Source of the DNA: Alistipes ihumii AP11
GTDB lineage: Bacteria; Bacteroidota; Bacteroidia; Bacteroidales; Rikenellaceae
Reading direction: 5' to 3'
Assembly (NCBI RefSeq): GCF_025144665.1
Contig: NZ_CP102294.1
Coordinates: 806,001 to 870,000 of the forward strand
Length of the DNA: 64,000 bases
Shown here: in pieces, positions 7,173-16,941 of the stretch
How the letters are laid out: the number at the start of each line of letters is the position of its first letter
Position numbering within the stretch: position 1 is the first letter of the stretch
Notes under the pieces: generated by a model
Seen by the model: the letters and a program-made list of their open reading frames with translations, nothing else
Told to the model about the DNA's origin: nothing
Databases searched by the model: none
Translations under genes and position numbers: made by a program

Positions 7173-10100
7173 GCTTTCTTCTTGTGTCTGTCGGTGGAAA
7201 TATAGCTGTACATGGCCGGAACGATGTAAAGCGTCAGCAGGGTCGAGACGAGCATGCCGCCGACGACGGCCACACCCATCGCCACGCGGCCGGCAGCTCC
7301 CTCGCCGGTAGCCACGGCTAACGGAATCAGTCCCAGCACGGTCGAGGCGCTGGTCATCAGAATCGGGCGCAGGCGCTGCAACGCGGCCTGCTCGATCGCC
7401 TCCCCGCGGGCAAGACCCGACTCCTGCTTCTGATTCGCGAACTCGACGATCAGGATACCGTTCTTGGCCACCAGCCCGATCAGCATGATGATGCCGATCT
7501 GGCTGAATATGTTCATCGTCTGCCCGCCCGCATACATGAACACGAGCGCCCCGGCCACCGCCAGCGGTACGGTGAGCATGATCACCAGCGGGTCCTTGAA
7601 GCTCTCGAACTGCGCGGCGAGGATCAGATAGATCAGCACGATGGCCAGCACGAAAGCGAACATCAGGCTCGACGAGCTCTCGCGGAACTCCTTCGAATCG
7701 CCGGCCAGCGCCGTGCGGAACGTGTCGTCGAGCGTCTCGCGCGCGATGCGGTCCATCTCGTCGAGGCCCTGCCCGATCGTCTTCCCCTCGGCCAGTCCGG
7801 CCGATACGGTAGCCGAAACGAAACGGTTGTAGCGATAGAGCTGCGGCGGTGCGACGGCTTCCTGCAGCGACACGAGGTTATCGAGCTGCACCATCTCGCC
7901 GGCCTCGCTGCGCACGTAGATCGACTTGAGGTCGGTCGGCTTGTTGCGCTGCTGACGATTGATCTCGCCCAAAATCTCGTACTGCTTGCCGTTCATATAG
8001 AAATAGCCCATGCGCTGGCCGCTGAGGCCGTATTGCAACGTCTGGGCGATGTCACGCGTGCTGACTCCCATCAGACCGGCCTTGTCGCGGTTGATCGTGA
8101 TGCGGGCCTCGGGCTTGCTGAACTTCAGATCGACGTCGGCCATCTGGAAAACGGGGCTCTCGTAGACCTTCGCCATAAATCCGGGCAGTACCTGCTGGAG
8201 CTTCTCGAGATTGGTCGCCTGCAGCACGTACTGCACGGGCATCTGGCCACGGCGGCCTCCGAACGTACTCTGCTGCTGCACGAAAGCACGGGCCATCGTC
8301 TTGGATCGGACGGCTTTCGACAACTCCTCGGCGATCTCCATCTGCGAGCGGTCGCGGTCGGCAATATCCCGAAGCGAAATCCGGACGTTGCCGCTCCCGC
8401 TCGACACGCGGGCCGTAATGGCCTCGGCCTCGGGGACGAGCGAGTCGACCAGACGGTTGATGTCCTCGGTATAGTCGCGCATGTACTCGTAGGTGATCCC
8501 CTCGGCCCCGCGCGTGTTGATCGATATGGACGAGCGGTCCTCGAGCGGAGCCATCTCGGACGGGATACGGCTCCAGAGCACCCAGATCATCCCCACGGTC
8601 AGCAGCACGACCGGTATGGCCACGACCCTCCGGCGCATGAATGCCGCCAGCGTCCGGGCATAGAGGCGGTTCATCCCGTCGAAGAAAGGCTCGGTCGCCC
8701 GGTAGAACCAGCTCTGCCGCTCTTTCCGCACGAGCATCTTGGTAGCCAGCATCGGAGTGAAGGTCAGCGCCGCGAAAGCCGAAATGAGCACGGCGCCCGT
8801 CACGACCAGACTGAACTCGCGGAACAGGCGGCCGGTCGTACCCTGCATGAAAACGATCGGGAAAAAGACGGCCACGAGCGTGATCGTCGTCGAAATGACC
8901 GCGAAGAAAATTTCCTTCGATCCCTCGATTCCCGCCTCTTTGGGCGTCATTCCCCGCTCGATACGGATATAGATGTTCTCGGTCATCACGATCGCGTCGT
9001 CGACGACGAGACCGACGGCCAGCACGACGGCCAGCATCGACAGCACGTTGATCGAGAAGCCGGCTACGTACATGACGAAAAACGCCCCGACGAGCGATAC
9101 CGGGATCACGACGCACGGAATCAGCGTCACGCGCCAGTCGCGCAGGAACAGGAAAATAATCACGATCACGAGCAAAAAGGCGACGTAGACCGTCTCCTTC
9201 ACCTCGTCGATCGAGGCGCGGATGAACTTCGTATTGTCGAATCCGAAGCGCGTGACGACGTCTTCGGGCAAATCCTTGCTCATCGTTCTCAACCGCTCGT
9301 AGACGGCGTCGGCAATGTCGATATGGTTGGCTCCCGGCTGCGGAATCACGACGACGCCGACCATCGGAATGCCGTCCATCTTCATGTAACTGCGCATGTC
9401 CTGCGGACCGAGTTCGGCCCGGCCTATGTCGCTGAAACGGATGATCCGGCCATTTTCCTCACTGACAATCAAATCATTGAACTCCTGAGCCGTATGCATC
9501 AGGCCCAACGTACGGATCGTCAGCTCGGTCGTATTGCCCTCGATGCTGCCCGAGGGAAGCTCGACGTTCTCGCGGTCGAGCGCGTTTTTCACGTCGACGG
9601 GCGTGATGCCGTAGCCGGCCATCTTGACGGGATCGAGCCACAAGCGCATCGAGTAACGCTTCTCGCCCCATATCTCGACGCTGCTCACGTCGCTGATCGT
9701 CTGCAACTGCTCCTTGACCGTCAGATCGGCGATCTCGCTCAGCTCGAGCAGCGACCGCTTGTCGCTCTGGATGGTCACCATCAGAATAGGCGACGCGTCG
9801 GCGTCGGCCTTCGACACGGTGGGAGGATCGCAGTCGCGCGGCAGATAGCGCTGCGCGCGCGACACCTTGTCGCGCACGTCGTTGGCCGCCGTCTCCAGAT
9901 CGACCGAAAGCTCGAACTCGACCGTGATGCGGCTCGAGCCCTGCCGGCTGACGCTCGACAGCGAGCGAATGCCCGGAATACCGTTGATATTCTGCTCGAG
10001 CGGCTCGGTAATCTGGTTCTCGATCACGTCGGCATTGGCCCCCGGATAGGAACAACTGACCGAAATGATCGGGTTGTCGACACTCGGATACTCGCGCACG

Positions 10101-10198
10101 CCGAGCGAGGTGTAGCCTATCAGGCCGAAAAGCAGGATAATCAGCGTCAGCACCGTCGCCATGACGGGCCGCCGGATGCTCAGTTCGGAAATGTTCAT
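7169..10198 (-). CDS. RND-family efflux permease (HAE1 / AcrB type)
   Basis: 1009 residues, the expected size. It begins MNISELSIRRPVMATVL, like other inner-membrane RND pumps; TM1 is followed by a porter domain containing FELSVDLETAANDVRDK, and a second copy of the TM-plus-porter unit fills the C-terminal half. The proton-relay pair of aspartates is visible in TM4 (GLVVDDAIVMTENI, about residue 400), with its partner region in TM10-11 (AKNGILIVEFANQ). Drug/proton antiporter acting from the periplasm. It sits between the adaptor (12-base gap) and the TolC gene. The substrate cannot be told from sequence, and no local regulator gene is present. Confidence 0.95.
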   Translation of the reverse strand: MNISELSIRRPVMATVLTLIILLFGLIGYTSLGVREYPSVDNPIISVSCSYPGANADVIENQITEPLEQNINGIPGIRSLSSVSRQGSSRITVEFELSVDLETAANDVRDKVSRAQRYLPRDCDPPTVSKADADASPILMVTIQSDKRSLLELSEIADLTVKEQLQTISDVSSVEIWGEKRYSMRLWLDPVKMAGYGITPVDVKNALDRENVELPSGSIEGNTTELTIRTLGLMHTAQEFNDLIVSEENGRIIRFSDIGRAELGPQDMRSYMKMDGIPMVGVVVIPQPGANHIDIADAVYERLRTMSKDLPEDVVTRFGFDNTKFIRASIDEVKETVYVAFLLVIVIIFLFLRDWRVTLIPCVVIPVSLVGAFFVMYVAGFSINVLSMLAVVLAVGLVVDDAIVMTENIYIRIERGMTPKEAGIEGSKEIFFAVISTTITLVAVFFPIVFMQGTTGRLFREFSLVVTGAVLISAFAALTFTPMLATKMLVRKERQSWFYRATEPFFDGMNRLYARTLAAFMRRRVVAIPVVLLTVGMIWVLWSRIPSEMAPLEDRSSISINTRGAEGITYEYMRDYTEDINRLVDSLVPEAEAITARVSSGSGNVRISLRDIADRDRSQMEIAEELSKAVRSKTMARAFVQQQSTFGGRRGQMPVQYVLQATNLEKLQQVLPGFMAKVYESPVFQMADVDLKFSKPEARITINRDKAGLMGVSTRDIAQTLQYGLSGQRMGYFYMNGKQYEILGEINRQQRNKPTDLKSIYVRSEAGEMVQLDNLVSLQEAVAPPQLYRYNRFVSATVSAGLAEGKTIGQGLDEMDRIARETLDDTFRTALAGDSKEFRESSSSLMFAFVLAIVLIYLILAAQFESFKDPLVIMLTVPLAVAGALVFMYAGGQTMNIFSQIGIIMLIGLVAKNGILIVEFANQKQESGLARGEAIEQAALQRLRPILMTSASTVLGLIPLAVATGEGAAGRVAMGVAVVGGMLVSTLLTLYIVPAMYSYISTDRHKKKA

Positions 10199-10210
10199 AG
10201 GGCAGCCGGT

Positions 10211-11284
10211 TTATCGAAGATTGTCGAGCTTGACTTTCAAACCGGTGCGCAACTGGAGCGTACCGGAAGTAATCAGCGTGTCGCCGGGCGAGAGGCCGCG
10301 CACAACCTGAATCACCGAGTCGGTCCGGATGCCGGTCTTGATTTCGACCGGACGCGCCGTGCCGCCTTTATAAAGGAAGACCTTGTCGACGCCCATCTCG
10401 GGCACGACGGCCTCGGTCGGAACGGCGATCGCCTCGGGTATATCGCTGACCTGTATGCGAATGCTGGCGAAACGTCCCGGGAACAAATGCTGCCCGTCGT
10501 TGGGATAGAGCGCGCGCACGGAAAGCGTGCGCGACTGCTCGTCGACATTCGGATCGACGGCGTACACCTTGGCGCGGAACGTCTCGAGACTCCCCTCGAC
10601 GGTAAAGGAGAGCGGTGTTCCCGGCCTGATCTCGGACGCATAGCGCTCGGGCACGCCGAACTCGATCTTGAGCGGAGCGATGCGCGTCAGCTTGGCAACC
10701 ACGACCGTAGGCGACGCATAGGCCCCCTCGCTGACGCGGCGCAGACCGATGATCCCGTCGAACGGAGCGCGCAACTCGGTCAACGCGATGTTGGCCTCGC
10801 ACAGCTCGATGTCGGCGTTCAGCGTAGCCAGCTCGGTCCGCGCCTGCTCGTAAGCCTCCTGACTCACGGCATCCTTTTCGAGCAACGTGCTCTGACGGTA
10901 AACCCGATCCTCGGCCAGCTTGACCTGAGCCTTGTACTTGGAGAGCTGGGCCTGCAGCGGCTTGTCGTTGACCTTAGCCAGCAATTGTCCTTTTTTTACG
11001 GGAGTGCCCTCCTCGAAATCGATCGAGACGATCTTGCCCGAGGTCTCGAACGAAAGATCGACCTCCTCGTCGGGCAGCAGGGTACTGGTCGTGAAAATGT
11101 CGTCGGTCAGATGCTGCGGACGGATCACGAGCGCGTTGACATGAAGCACGCCGCCCTTGGCAGCGGGACCCGCTCCCCCCGCCCCCTCTTCGGCGGCAGG
11201 GGTCCGCAGCAGATTGTAACAACCCGCCCCGGCAGCCACGAGCAGCACGGCGGCGGTAATCAGCCATTTGATTCTTTTCCTCAT
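10211..11284 (-). CDS. RND efflux periplasmic adaptor (membrane fusion protein)
   Basis: 357 residues. The N-terminal membrane segment ends in GAGC, which may be a lipobox. A lipoyl-like half (LSFETSGKIVSIDFEEGTPV), an alpha-hairpin (about 110-165) and the second lipoyl half (LRAPFDGIIGLRRVSEGAYA) follow, then beta-barrel and membrane-proximal domains. This is the HlyD/AcrA layout that bridges pump and outer-membrane duct. First gene of the operon, with a -7 box TATTTTTG 35 bases ahead of the start. Confidence 0.93.
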   Translation of the reverse strand: MRKRIKWLITAAVLLVAAGAGCYNLLRTPAAEEGAGGAGPAAKGGVLHVNALVIRPQHLTDDIFTTSTLLPDEEVDLSFETSGKIVSIDFEEGTPVKKGQLLAKVNDKPLQAQLSKYKAQVKLAEDRVYRQSTLLEKDAVSQEAYEQARTELATLNADIELCEANIALTELRAPFDGIIGLRRVSEGAYASPTVVVAKLTRIAPLKIEFGVPERYASEIRPGTPLSFTVEGSLETFRAKVYAVDPNVDEQSRTLSVRALYPNDGQHLFPGRFASIRIQVSDIPEAIAVPTEAVVPEMGVDKVFLYKGGTARPVEIKTGIRTDSVIQVVRGLSPGDTLITSGTLQLRTGLKVKLDNLR

Positions 11285-11318
11285 CGAAACGAAGTTTGGG
11301 TAGTATTGTCCTTACTGG

Positions 11319-11326
11319 CAAAAATA
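11319..11326 (-). promoter_or_regulatory. -7 box TATTTTTG of the efflux operon
   Basis: An exact TAnnTTTG element on the minus strand upstream of the adaptor gene. No good -33 partner is visible, as might be expected for a promoter needing an activator. Confidence 0.45.
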
Positions 11327-11468
11327 CAAAAAGAGGCTGGAAAATCTTCCCGTCCGACAGGCAATTTTGACCAAAATTCTTGTTTCGGTACGGACCCGAT
11401 GCGAAAATCGTTCACGGCAAAGTATTTGCATCGGCAATTACGGGCCGAACGGCCGAAACAGGCATCCT

Positions 11469-12935
11469 ATGAACGAAGACAGCCGCCTCACCCAGTGGGC
11501 GCACGAAATGCTGACCGAAGCGGGCATACGCCCCGAAACCGCCGACCTGCTGGATCAGGCGATCATTCTGCTGCTGATCGTACTGATCGCATGGGCTGCG
11601 GACCTGGTCTGCCGGTTTCTGATTCTCGGCGTCGGGAAGCGGATCGCCGCACAGGCGGACAAGAAATGGAAAGGAGTGCTGGTCGAACGGTCGGTGCTGC
11701 GCAAGTTTTCCGATCTGATCCCGGTCATACTGGTCTATCTGCTGATTCCGCTGGCCTTCCCGGCCCGCTCGCACACGCCCGCGGTGCTACAGACGATCTG
11801 TCTGGTCTACGTTATCATCATCATCATCATGCTTCTCAACGCCCTGCTCAAGGTGACGTTCGCTTTCCTGAACCGACGCGACGAAATGCACGACCGGCCT
11901 CTCAAGGGAATGCTTCAGATCCTGCAGGTCAGCCTGTTTTTCGTCGGAGGCATCGTCATCATCGGCCTTATCGTCGGACGGTCCCCGCTGCACCTGCTGG
12001 CCGGGCTGGGCGCATCGGCCGCCATCCTGATGCTGATCTTCAAGGACTCGATCCTCGGGTTCGTATCGGGCATCATGCTTTCGGCCAATAAGATGCTCAA
12101 GCCGGGCGACTGGATCAGCATGCCGAAGTACAACGTGGACGGGACGGTGCTGGAAGTGACGCTGAACACGGTGAAGATCGAGAACTTCGACAACACGATC
12201 ACTACGATCCCCCCGTTCGTGCTGACCGGCGACTCGTTCAAGAACTGGCGGTGGATGGAAGAGTCCGGCGGAAGACGCATCATGCGCTCTATCAGCATCG
12301 ACATGAGCAGCGTGCGCTTTTGCACGCCCGAAGCGATCGAGCGGTACAGGAAAATCCCGCTGGTGAGCGACTTCATCGCCGAACATGAGAAAAAAGCCGA
12401 AACGTCCGCCCGGACCGGGCCGGACGGCGCGCGACAGGCCGGTTTGTATCGGCTGACCAATCTGACCCTGTTCAGGGCCTATCTGAATAACTATCTGAAA
12501 GCCCTTTCGGTCGTCAACCAGGAACTCACCTGCATGGTACGGCACCTGCAACCGACACCGACCGGAATTCCGATCGAAATCTACTGCTTCTCCTCGATCA
12601 AGGAATGGGTGGCCTACGAGGGCGTGCAGGCCGACCTGTTCGACCATGTGATCGCCGTAGTTCCCGATTTCGATCTGGTTCTGTTCCAAAGCCCGGCCGG
12701 AACCGACCTGCAACGATGGATGCAGCCGCAGCCCGCGCCGGAGACCGTCCGGTCGGCCGACGCGAATGCAACGGACAGGGCCGCCGCAAGCGGGACGGAC
12801 ACGGACGAGCAGACTGACGGGACAACGGCATCCGACGAGACGCCTCCGGCGAGCAATCCGCAAGCGGACGAACGGCCGGACGGCGGAAGGGCGGGTCGCG
12901 CGGCCGGTCCGACTCCCGACGCGCCGAAACAATAA
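11469..12935 (+). CDS. MscS-family mechanosensitive channel (YbdG-like)
   Basis: 488 residues from the ATG at 11469; the frame is open further upstream, but MNEDSRLTQW matches the family's cytoplasmic start. About five membrane helices (roughly residues 20-190) lead into the pore helix and the MscS beta domain (GDWISMPKYNVDGTVLEV, about 215-235) and the cytoplasmic cage. The length and the W-rich region NWRWMEESGGRRI fit the YbdG / miniconductance group, larger than MscS itself. The last 80 residues are a low-complexity acidic and Asp/Ala/Thr-rich tail, probably disordered. Inner-membrane release valve under hypo-osmotic stress. Confidence 0.9.
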   Translation: MNEDSRLTQWAHEMLTEAGIRPETADLLDQAIILLLIVLIAWAADLVCRFLILGVGKRIAAQADKKWKGVLVERSVLRKFSDLIPVILVYLLIPLAFPARSHTPAVLQTICLVYVIIIIIMLLNALLKVTFAFLNRRDEMHDRPLKGMLQILQVSLFFVGGIVIIGLIVGRSPLHLLAGLGASAAILMLIFKDSILGFVSGIMLSANKMLKPGDWISMPKYNVDGTVLEVTLNTVKIENFDNTITTIPPFVLTGDSFKNWRWMEESGGRRIMRSISIDMSSVRFCTPEAIERYRKIPLVSDFIAEHEKKAETSARTGPDGARQAGLYRLTNLTLFRAYLNNYLKALSVVNQELTCMVRHLQPTPTGIPIEIYCFSSIKEWVAYEGVQADLFDHVIAVVPDFDLVLFQSPAGTDLQRWMQPQPAPETVRSADANATDRAAASGTDTDEQTDGTTASDETPPASNPQADERPDGGRAGRAAGPTPDAPKQ

Positions 12936-13128
12936 GCGCAAAAGACGAGGGCATCGGCAAGCGCTCCCCGTATCACGACAGACAAAAAACGCCGACTCGA
13001 AAAACACGAGTCTGCGGAGCGGATATTCCGAACCGAATCGTTATATTTACCGTGCTGTTTCTTCTCGCTCTCCACTTTATACGCGAGAGCGAGGAGAACG
13101 CCCGATCCAACCCGAACTACGCAAGACG

Positions 13129-14127
13129 ATGACGATCCGAAACAAAATGTTATGGGCCGCCATAGCGGCCTTTTCCTGCCTGACGGCGGCAAACGGCAAC
13201 GAACCGGAATCCGACCCGCGCGGCCGCGGAACGAACGAAAGAAAAACGAAAGGGAGAGAAGTGCTGGGCGACCCGCAGTTCCGAAGGGGCATGGCGATCT
13301 CGCCGCTTTGGCCCGCGATCGTGCAAAACAACGGCGGATTCGAAAAGACCAACACGGACACGATCCGTTTCGGACGCAGGAGCGGAAAACCCGTCTGGCA
13401 AATGGCCCAATGGGCCAGCCGGTACGATCTGGGAGGCACTCCTCCGGTCCGGCAGGCGGACGGAAGCGTCGCGTATGCCAACGAAGGGAAGCGGATCGTC
13501 CGCTCGGCGGACGGAACGCTGACGCTCGATATCACGACCAGCACCGAGTACCGGAGCCCCCGGACCGCCGACGGCGCATGGCCTCACTTGCTGATCCAGC
13601 AGGATTTCACGCACCGGCCTAACATCGGGCGCATCAGGCATCTCTATTTCGCCATGGACCTGCGCATCGAGCACTGCGAGCGGAGGATGAGCGACGAGCA
13701 ATACGACGAGAGCCTGCATACGGCCCAGTCGCCTTTCTACTTTTTCATGCGCAACACGAATCCCCGGTCGCCCGACTACGGGCTGTCGCTCTGGGTCGGC
13801 GTGCCGTCGTTCGACTACCGTTACGAACGGTTGAGCGACGAAGAGTACGTGCAATGGGACATCGGCACGGCGACCTACATCTATGCGATTCCGCCCCGCA
13901 GCATCTGGGGCGACGTCTCGTTCCACGACCGGGAGTGGCACAGCGCCCGGCTCGATCTGCTGCCGCTGATCCGGCGCGGCGTCGCCGCCATGCAGGCCAA
14001 AGGACAGTTCGTCCATACCATGCCGGAGGATCTGGAGCTGACGGGCATGAACTTCGGGTGGGAAGTCCCCGGCACTTTCGACGCCGGACTGCAAATCCGC
14101 AACCTGAGTATCCGGATCGTCGAGTAG
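13129..14127 (+). CDS. Secreted protein of unknown function
   Basis: 332 residues from the ATG at 13129. A signal peptide (MTIRNKMLWAAIAAFSCLTAANG) is followed by a linker rich in charged residues, then about 280 residues with many Trp, Tyr and Asp and an alternating pattern that suggests beta strands (FGRRSGKPVWQMAQWAS, SLWVGVPSFDYRY, FGWEVPGTFDAGLQIRNLSI). The ending GLQIRNLSIRIVE is typical of the last strand of lectin-like beta sandwiches. I do not recognise a named family. Exported; binding or cleaving a glycan is a guess only. No operon partner. Confidence 0.7.
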   Translation: MTIRNKMLWAAIAAFSCLTAANGNEPESDPRGRGTNERKTKGREVLGDPQFRRGMAISPLWPAIVQNNGGFEKTNTDTIRFGRRSGKPVWQMAQWASRYDLGGTPPVRQADGSVAYANEGKRIVRSADGTLTLDITTSTEYRSPRTADGAWPHLLIQQDFTHRPNIGRIRHLYFAMDLRIEHCERRMSDEQYDESLHTAQSPFYFFMRNTNPRSPDYGLSLWVGVPSFDYRYERLSDEEYVQWDIGTATYIYAIPPRSIWGDVSFHDREWHSARLDLLPLIRRGVAAMQAKGQFVHTMPEDLELTGMNFGWEVPGTFDAGLQIRNLSIRIVE

Positions 14128-14403
14128 CCCGATCCGACGGCCGCTCGTTTTCAAGTCGGAACGACGGGTCGTACGAAACGCAGCCTATCTCGGCCAAATC
14201 CGGCTCCCGTTGCGAGATCGCACAACCTATCGCAACGGCCCGACCGGAAACAGGAAACTCTGTCGCATACCGGCCATCCGAATAGCCGGGCGCAACTGTC
14301 GTCGGTCGACATGCGAGGCGCGACGTTCCGAAAGGCCGGAACGCCTGCACTGCGCAACCGTCCCGGCCGGCGCCACAGACCGCGCTGTCCGGCTATCGCT
14401 CCC

Positions 14404-15339
14404 CTATCGGCGGTAAGAACGGCGATCAGGCTTGTTCGTCTCGGCAGCAGAGCCTTTCGCTTCGGACGCAGGAACATGGCGGGCTCCGGATGATCCGCCG
14501 CGACGATAACCGTCCCTTTTCGAGCGGTCGGCCGCAGGCCTCGCGCCGCGCGGTCCGGGACGGGAAACGGAAGGATCGTCCGCCGCACGCGACGGACGGG
14601 GCGGCGACAACGGGCGGGTCCCCCTCGCGGGTTCGGCGATGGGTCGCCGCTTTTCGGGAGAGACCGTTCCGCCACGCCTGTAATCCGGCGTGCGGGGTTT
14701 ACGTCCGTTATCGCGACGGACTTTCCCCGGAACGGGCGGAGACGCCTGTTCGCCGCGGGGCATCCGGACCGGCCCCGGATGAAACGGCCCTAAATGAGGC
14801 CGTGCGGGACGGCCATGCGGCGCGTGAGGCCGGAAATACGACCATGAGTGCTTATACAAGGGAGGATGACGATGCGGATTCCGCCGGACATAATAATCCT
14901 CCCAAAAACGACATTGGGAACGGAAACGGTCGAGTATCAGACCGAAAGCCGGAGAACCGGGCCCTAAGCCTAACCGGATGGAAACGACCGTCCAGTTACG
15001 GTCCGGACTGCCGTAATAAAGCTCCATGATCCGGCGCAACGAACGGCCTGCCCGCCGCGACAGCTCGAGACCGAACAACAGGTCGCTCGGAGAATAGCCC
15101 TTACGGAGATAATAACGCAGATCGGCCCGCGGCATCCCGTACTCGCGGGCAAGCGACACGACGAAACGGTCGCTGTAGACGGACGCATAATTGTTCATCC
15201 GGAAACCGTACTTATACAAGTCGTCGTAATCGCCGTCCATGTATTCGGCGTAATAATCGTCCTCGAAGGGACCGTCCGGCGCCGCCGGAGCATAAGCGCC
15301 CGACGACAGGCAGACGAGCAGAATCAACCATTTTTTCAT
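14404..15339 (-). CDS. Secreted protein with a long basic Pro/Arg-rich tail
   Basis: 311 residues with a signal peptide (MKKWLILLVCLSSGAYAPA). Residues about 20-135 form a compact acidic and Tyr-rich region (FEDDYYAEYMDGDYDDLYKYG), then a part reading REYGMPRADLRYYLRKGYSPSD. From about residue 150 to the end it is dominated by Pro, Arg, His and Gly, with runs such as RPARPHLGPFHPGPVR. That tail looks disordered and strongly positive, and could bind a polyanion. The N-terminal part resembles small periplasmic proteins of Bacteroidetes, but I cannot name a family. The translation is supported by the signal peptide and the stop. Confidence 0.65.
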   Translation of the reverse strand: MKKWLILLVCLSSGAYAPAAPDGPFEDDYYAEYMDGDYDDLYKYGFRMNNYASVYSDRFVVSLAREYGMPRADLRYYLRKGYSPSDLLFGLELSRRAGRSLRRIMELYYGSPDRNWTVVSIRLGLGPGSPAFGLILDRFRSQCRFWEDYYVRRNPHRHPPLYKHSWSYFRPHAPHGRPARPHLGPFHPGPVRMPRGEQASPPVPGKVRRDNGRKPRTPDYRRGGTVSPEKRRPIAEPARGTRPLSPPRPSRAADDPSVSRPGPRGARPAADRSKRDGYRRGGSSGARHVPASEAKGSAAETNKPDRRSYRR

Positions 15340-15635
15340 CGCATCAACCGATTTGAATCGTTACTAATGGAACGTTTTCCTCGCTCCGAAAGTTACAAGG
15401 GAAACCGCCGGACCCGGTCCGGGCAAATACGGTCGCGGCCGTTTCCGCTCTCCGGACAAATCCATGCCCGCTGCCGGACAGTCCCGCTCAGGCCGTTGCT
15501 CCGGAAACAGAGATATGCCCCGCTCTCGGACCGGGCGATCTCGACGGTCCGGTCCGGGGAAGCCTTCCCGAAAGCCCTCGCGTACCCGGAGCCTCCGTTT
15601 TGCAGAATCTCCCTGATGCCGACTCGGCCGGGGAG

Positions 15636-16625
15636 CTACCGACCGCACACGGGTCGGTGCATCATCAGCGACTCGATCTGTTCGGCGATCTGTTCGGGCG
15701 ACTGACGGAACGTCAGCCGGGCATGACGGCCCGAGGGATCGGGCGTCCAGCGGTCCGTGCTGTCCGAAGGATCGACCGTCAGCGTGCCGTGCTCGAGCCC
15801 GAATCCGGGCTCCGGTCCCCGAACGGCCACCAGTACGGCCGACTGGTCCCAACTGTTGCGACCGGCCGGGTTATCCTGCGGAAGCGACATCCTGTACGCC
15901 TCGGCCACGGGGCTGTCGGCAGGTCCCTCGGCAGCGGTACGGCGGCCGGTGATGATCTTCTCGCCTATCTCGAAACCGCTCAGTATCACCGGCGAAGGCC
16001 AATGCTCCATGACATAGGCCGCGGCCGGAGCATCCATCATCACGTTGAACTCGAGCCCTTCCGGGAAATGGCCGGCCATCGAGACCAAACGTTTCACCTT
16101 CCGTTCCACCAGCTCGCGGCCCGTGAGCTCGCTGAGCGAATCGGGCCCCGAAAGCAACAGGTCGCGCAGATTGGTGAAGAATCCGACCGTCACGACGACC
16201 ACGCTCGTATCGGGCTCGCCGGCCAGCGCACGGCGGTATACCGCCACCGCATCCTCGGCCTGCGAGGCGCTTCCCGTGCGATGCGGAAACCGGGCCGGCA
16301 ACTCGGAGGTCCACCGCAGGCCCTTGTGCCACGTATCCTGACTGACGGCCTCGCCCTTGGGCGCCCCCAACGGAATTTCCTCCCGGCCGAAATAAGTATT
16401 GATCACATCGATGCAGGGTACGGTCGTCTCGAGCCTGTTCGACGAAACCGTAGCGAGGATACGCGCCTCGCCCGAATCGGCCAGCGCGTGCAGCACGGCC
16501 AGCGCGCCTACGTCGTCGTAATCGGGAGCCATGTCGGTATCGAAAATCAAAGAAACGGGCGGCTCCTTCGGAGCGCACGCCGCGCAGGCGGCGGCTGCCA
16601 TCAACATGCAAAGCAGTTTTTTCAT
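15636..16625 (-). CDS. Exported nucleoside hydrolase-like protein (IUNH fold)
   Basis: 329 residues. An N-terminal export signal with several Cys (MKKLLCMLMAAAACAACAPK) suggests a lipoprotein, though the lipobox is not canonical. The mature start LIFDTDMAPDYDDVGALAV is the calcium-binding D-x-D-x-x-x-D-x-D-D motif of inosine-uridine nucleoside N-ribohydrolases. The loop region NTYFGREEIPLGAPKG and the segment VVVVTVGFFTNLRDLL also fit. It would split a ribonucleoside or related N-glycoside in the periplasm. A promoter (TTGC, 19 bases, TATCTTTA) lies upstream, divergent from that of the oxidoreductase gene. Confidence 0.85.
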   Translation of the reverse strand: MKKLLCMLMAAAACAACAPKEPPVSLIFDTDMAPDYDDVGALAVLHALADSGEARILATVSSNRLETTVPCIDVINTYFGREEIPLGAPKGEAVSQDTWHKGLRWTSELPARFPHRTGSASQAEDAVAVYRRALAGEPDTSVVVVTVGFFTNLRDLLLSGPDSLSELTGRELVERKVKRLVSMAGHFPEGLEFNVMMDAPAAAYVMEHWPSPVILSGFEIGEKIITGRRTAAEGPADSPVAEAYRMSLPQDNPAGRNSWDQSAVLVAVRGPEPGFGLEHGTLTVDPSDSTDRWTPDPSGRHARLTFRQSPEQIAEQIESLMMHRPVCGR

Positions 16626-16820
16626 AGAGTTGAGTTTTTCGGTTCACATAATACCGGGCAAGCGCATCGCCGTTGCTCCGCCGCCGCACAGGAACTCCGA
16701 TCCCCGCGGACCGACGATCGAGATTCCGGACCGTGCTTTCCGGCAGAGCCCGACGTCCCCGTGCAAGAGAAAAGCCCGTCACCGCGCCGCACAGGGAAAA
16801 TCCTCGCCCGATACTTCGGA

Positions 16821-16851
16821 TAAAGATAGCAAAGAGAAAGCACTCATGCAA
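16821..16851 (-). promoter_or_regulatory. Promoter of the nucleoside hydrolase-like gene
   Basis: TTGC (16851-16848), a 19-base spacer, then TATCTTTA (16828-16821) on the minus strand. The -7 box has one mismatch to TAnnTTTG. It is back to back with the next promoter. Confidence 0.6.
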
Positions 16852-16878
16852 CAAGCCGCCCCCCGGCGGCGAAATCAT

Positions 16879-16909
16879 TTTGAATTCTCGGTCCGAATTG
16901 CTAACTTGG
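16879..16909 (+). promoter_or_regulatory. Promoter of the Gfo/Idh/MocA oxidoreductase gene
   Basis: TTTG (16879-16882), a 19-base spacer, then TAACTTGG (16902-16909), one mismatch to TAnnTTTG. The ATG follows 33 bases later. Confidence 0.6.
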
Positions 16910-16941
16910 GCGGATAAAACCGTTATACCAATCTGAACGAT

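Noticed and set aside
8033-12091. Open frame of 1352 codons on the plus strand
   Set aside because: It is the antisense of the RND operon. It is full of His, Arg, Gly and Asp with no domain, and the sense strand codes for clear efflux proteins. GC-rich third positions remove stops.
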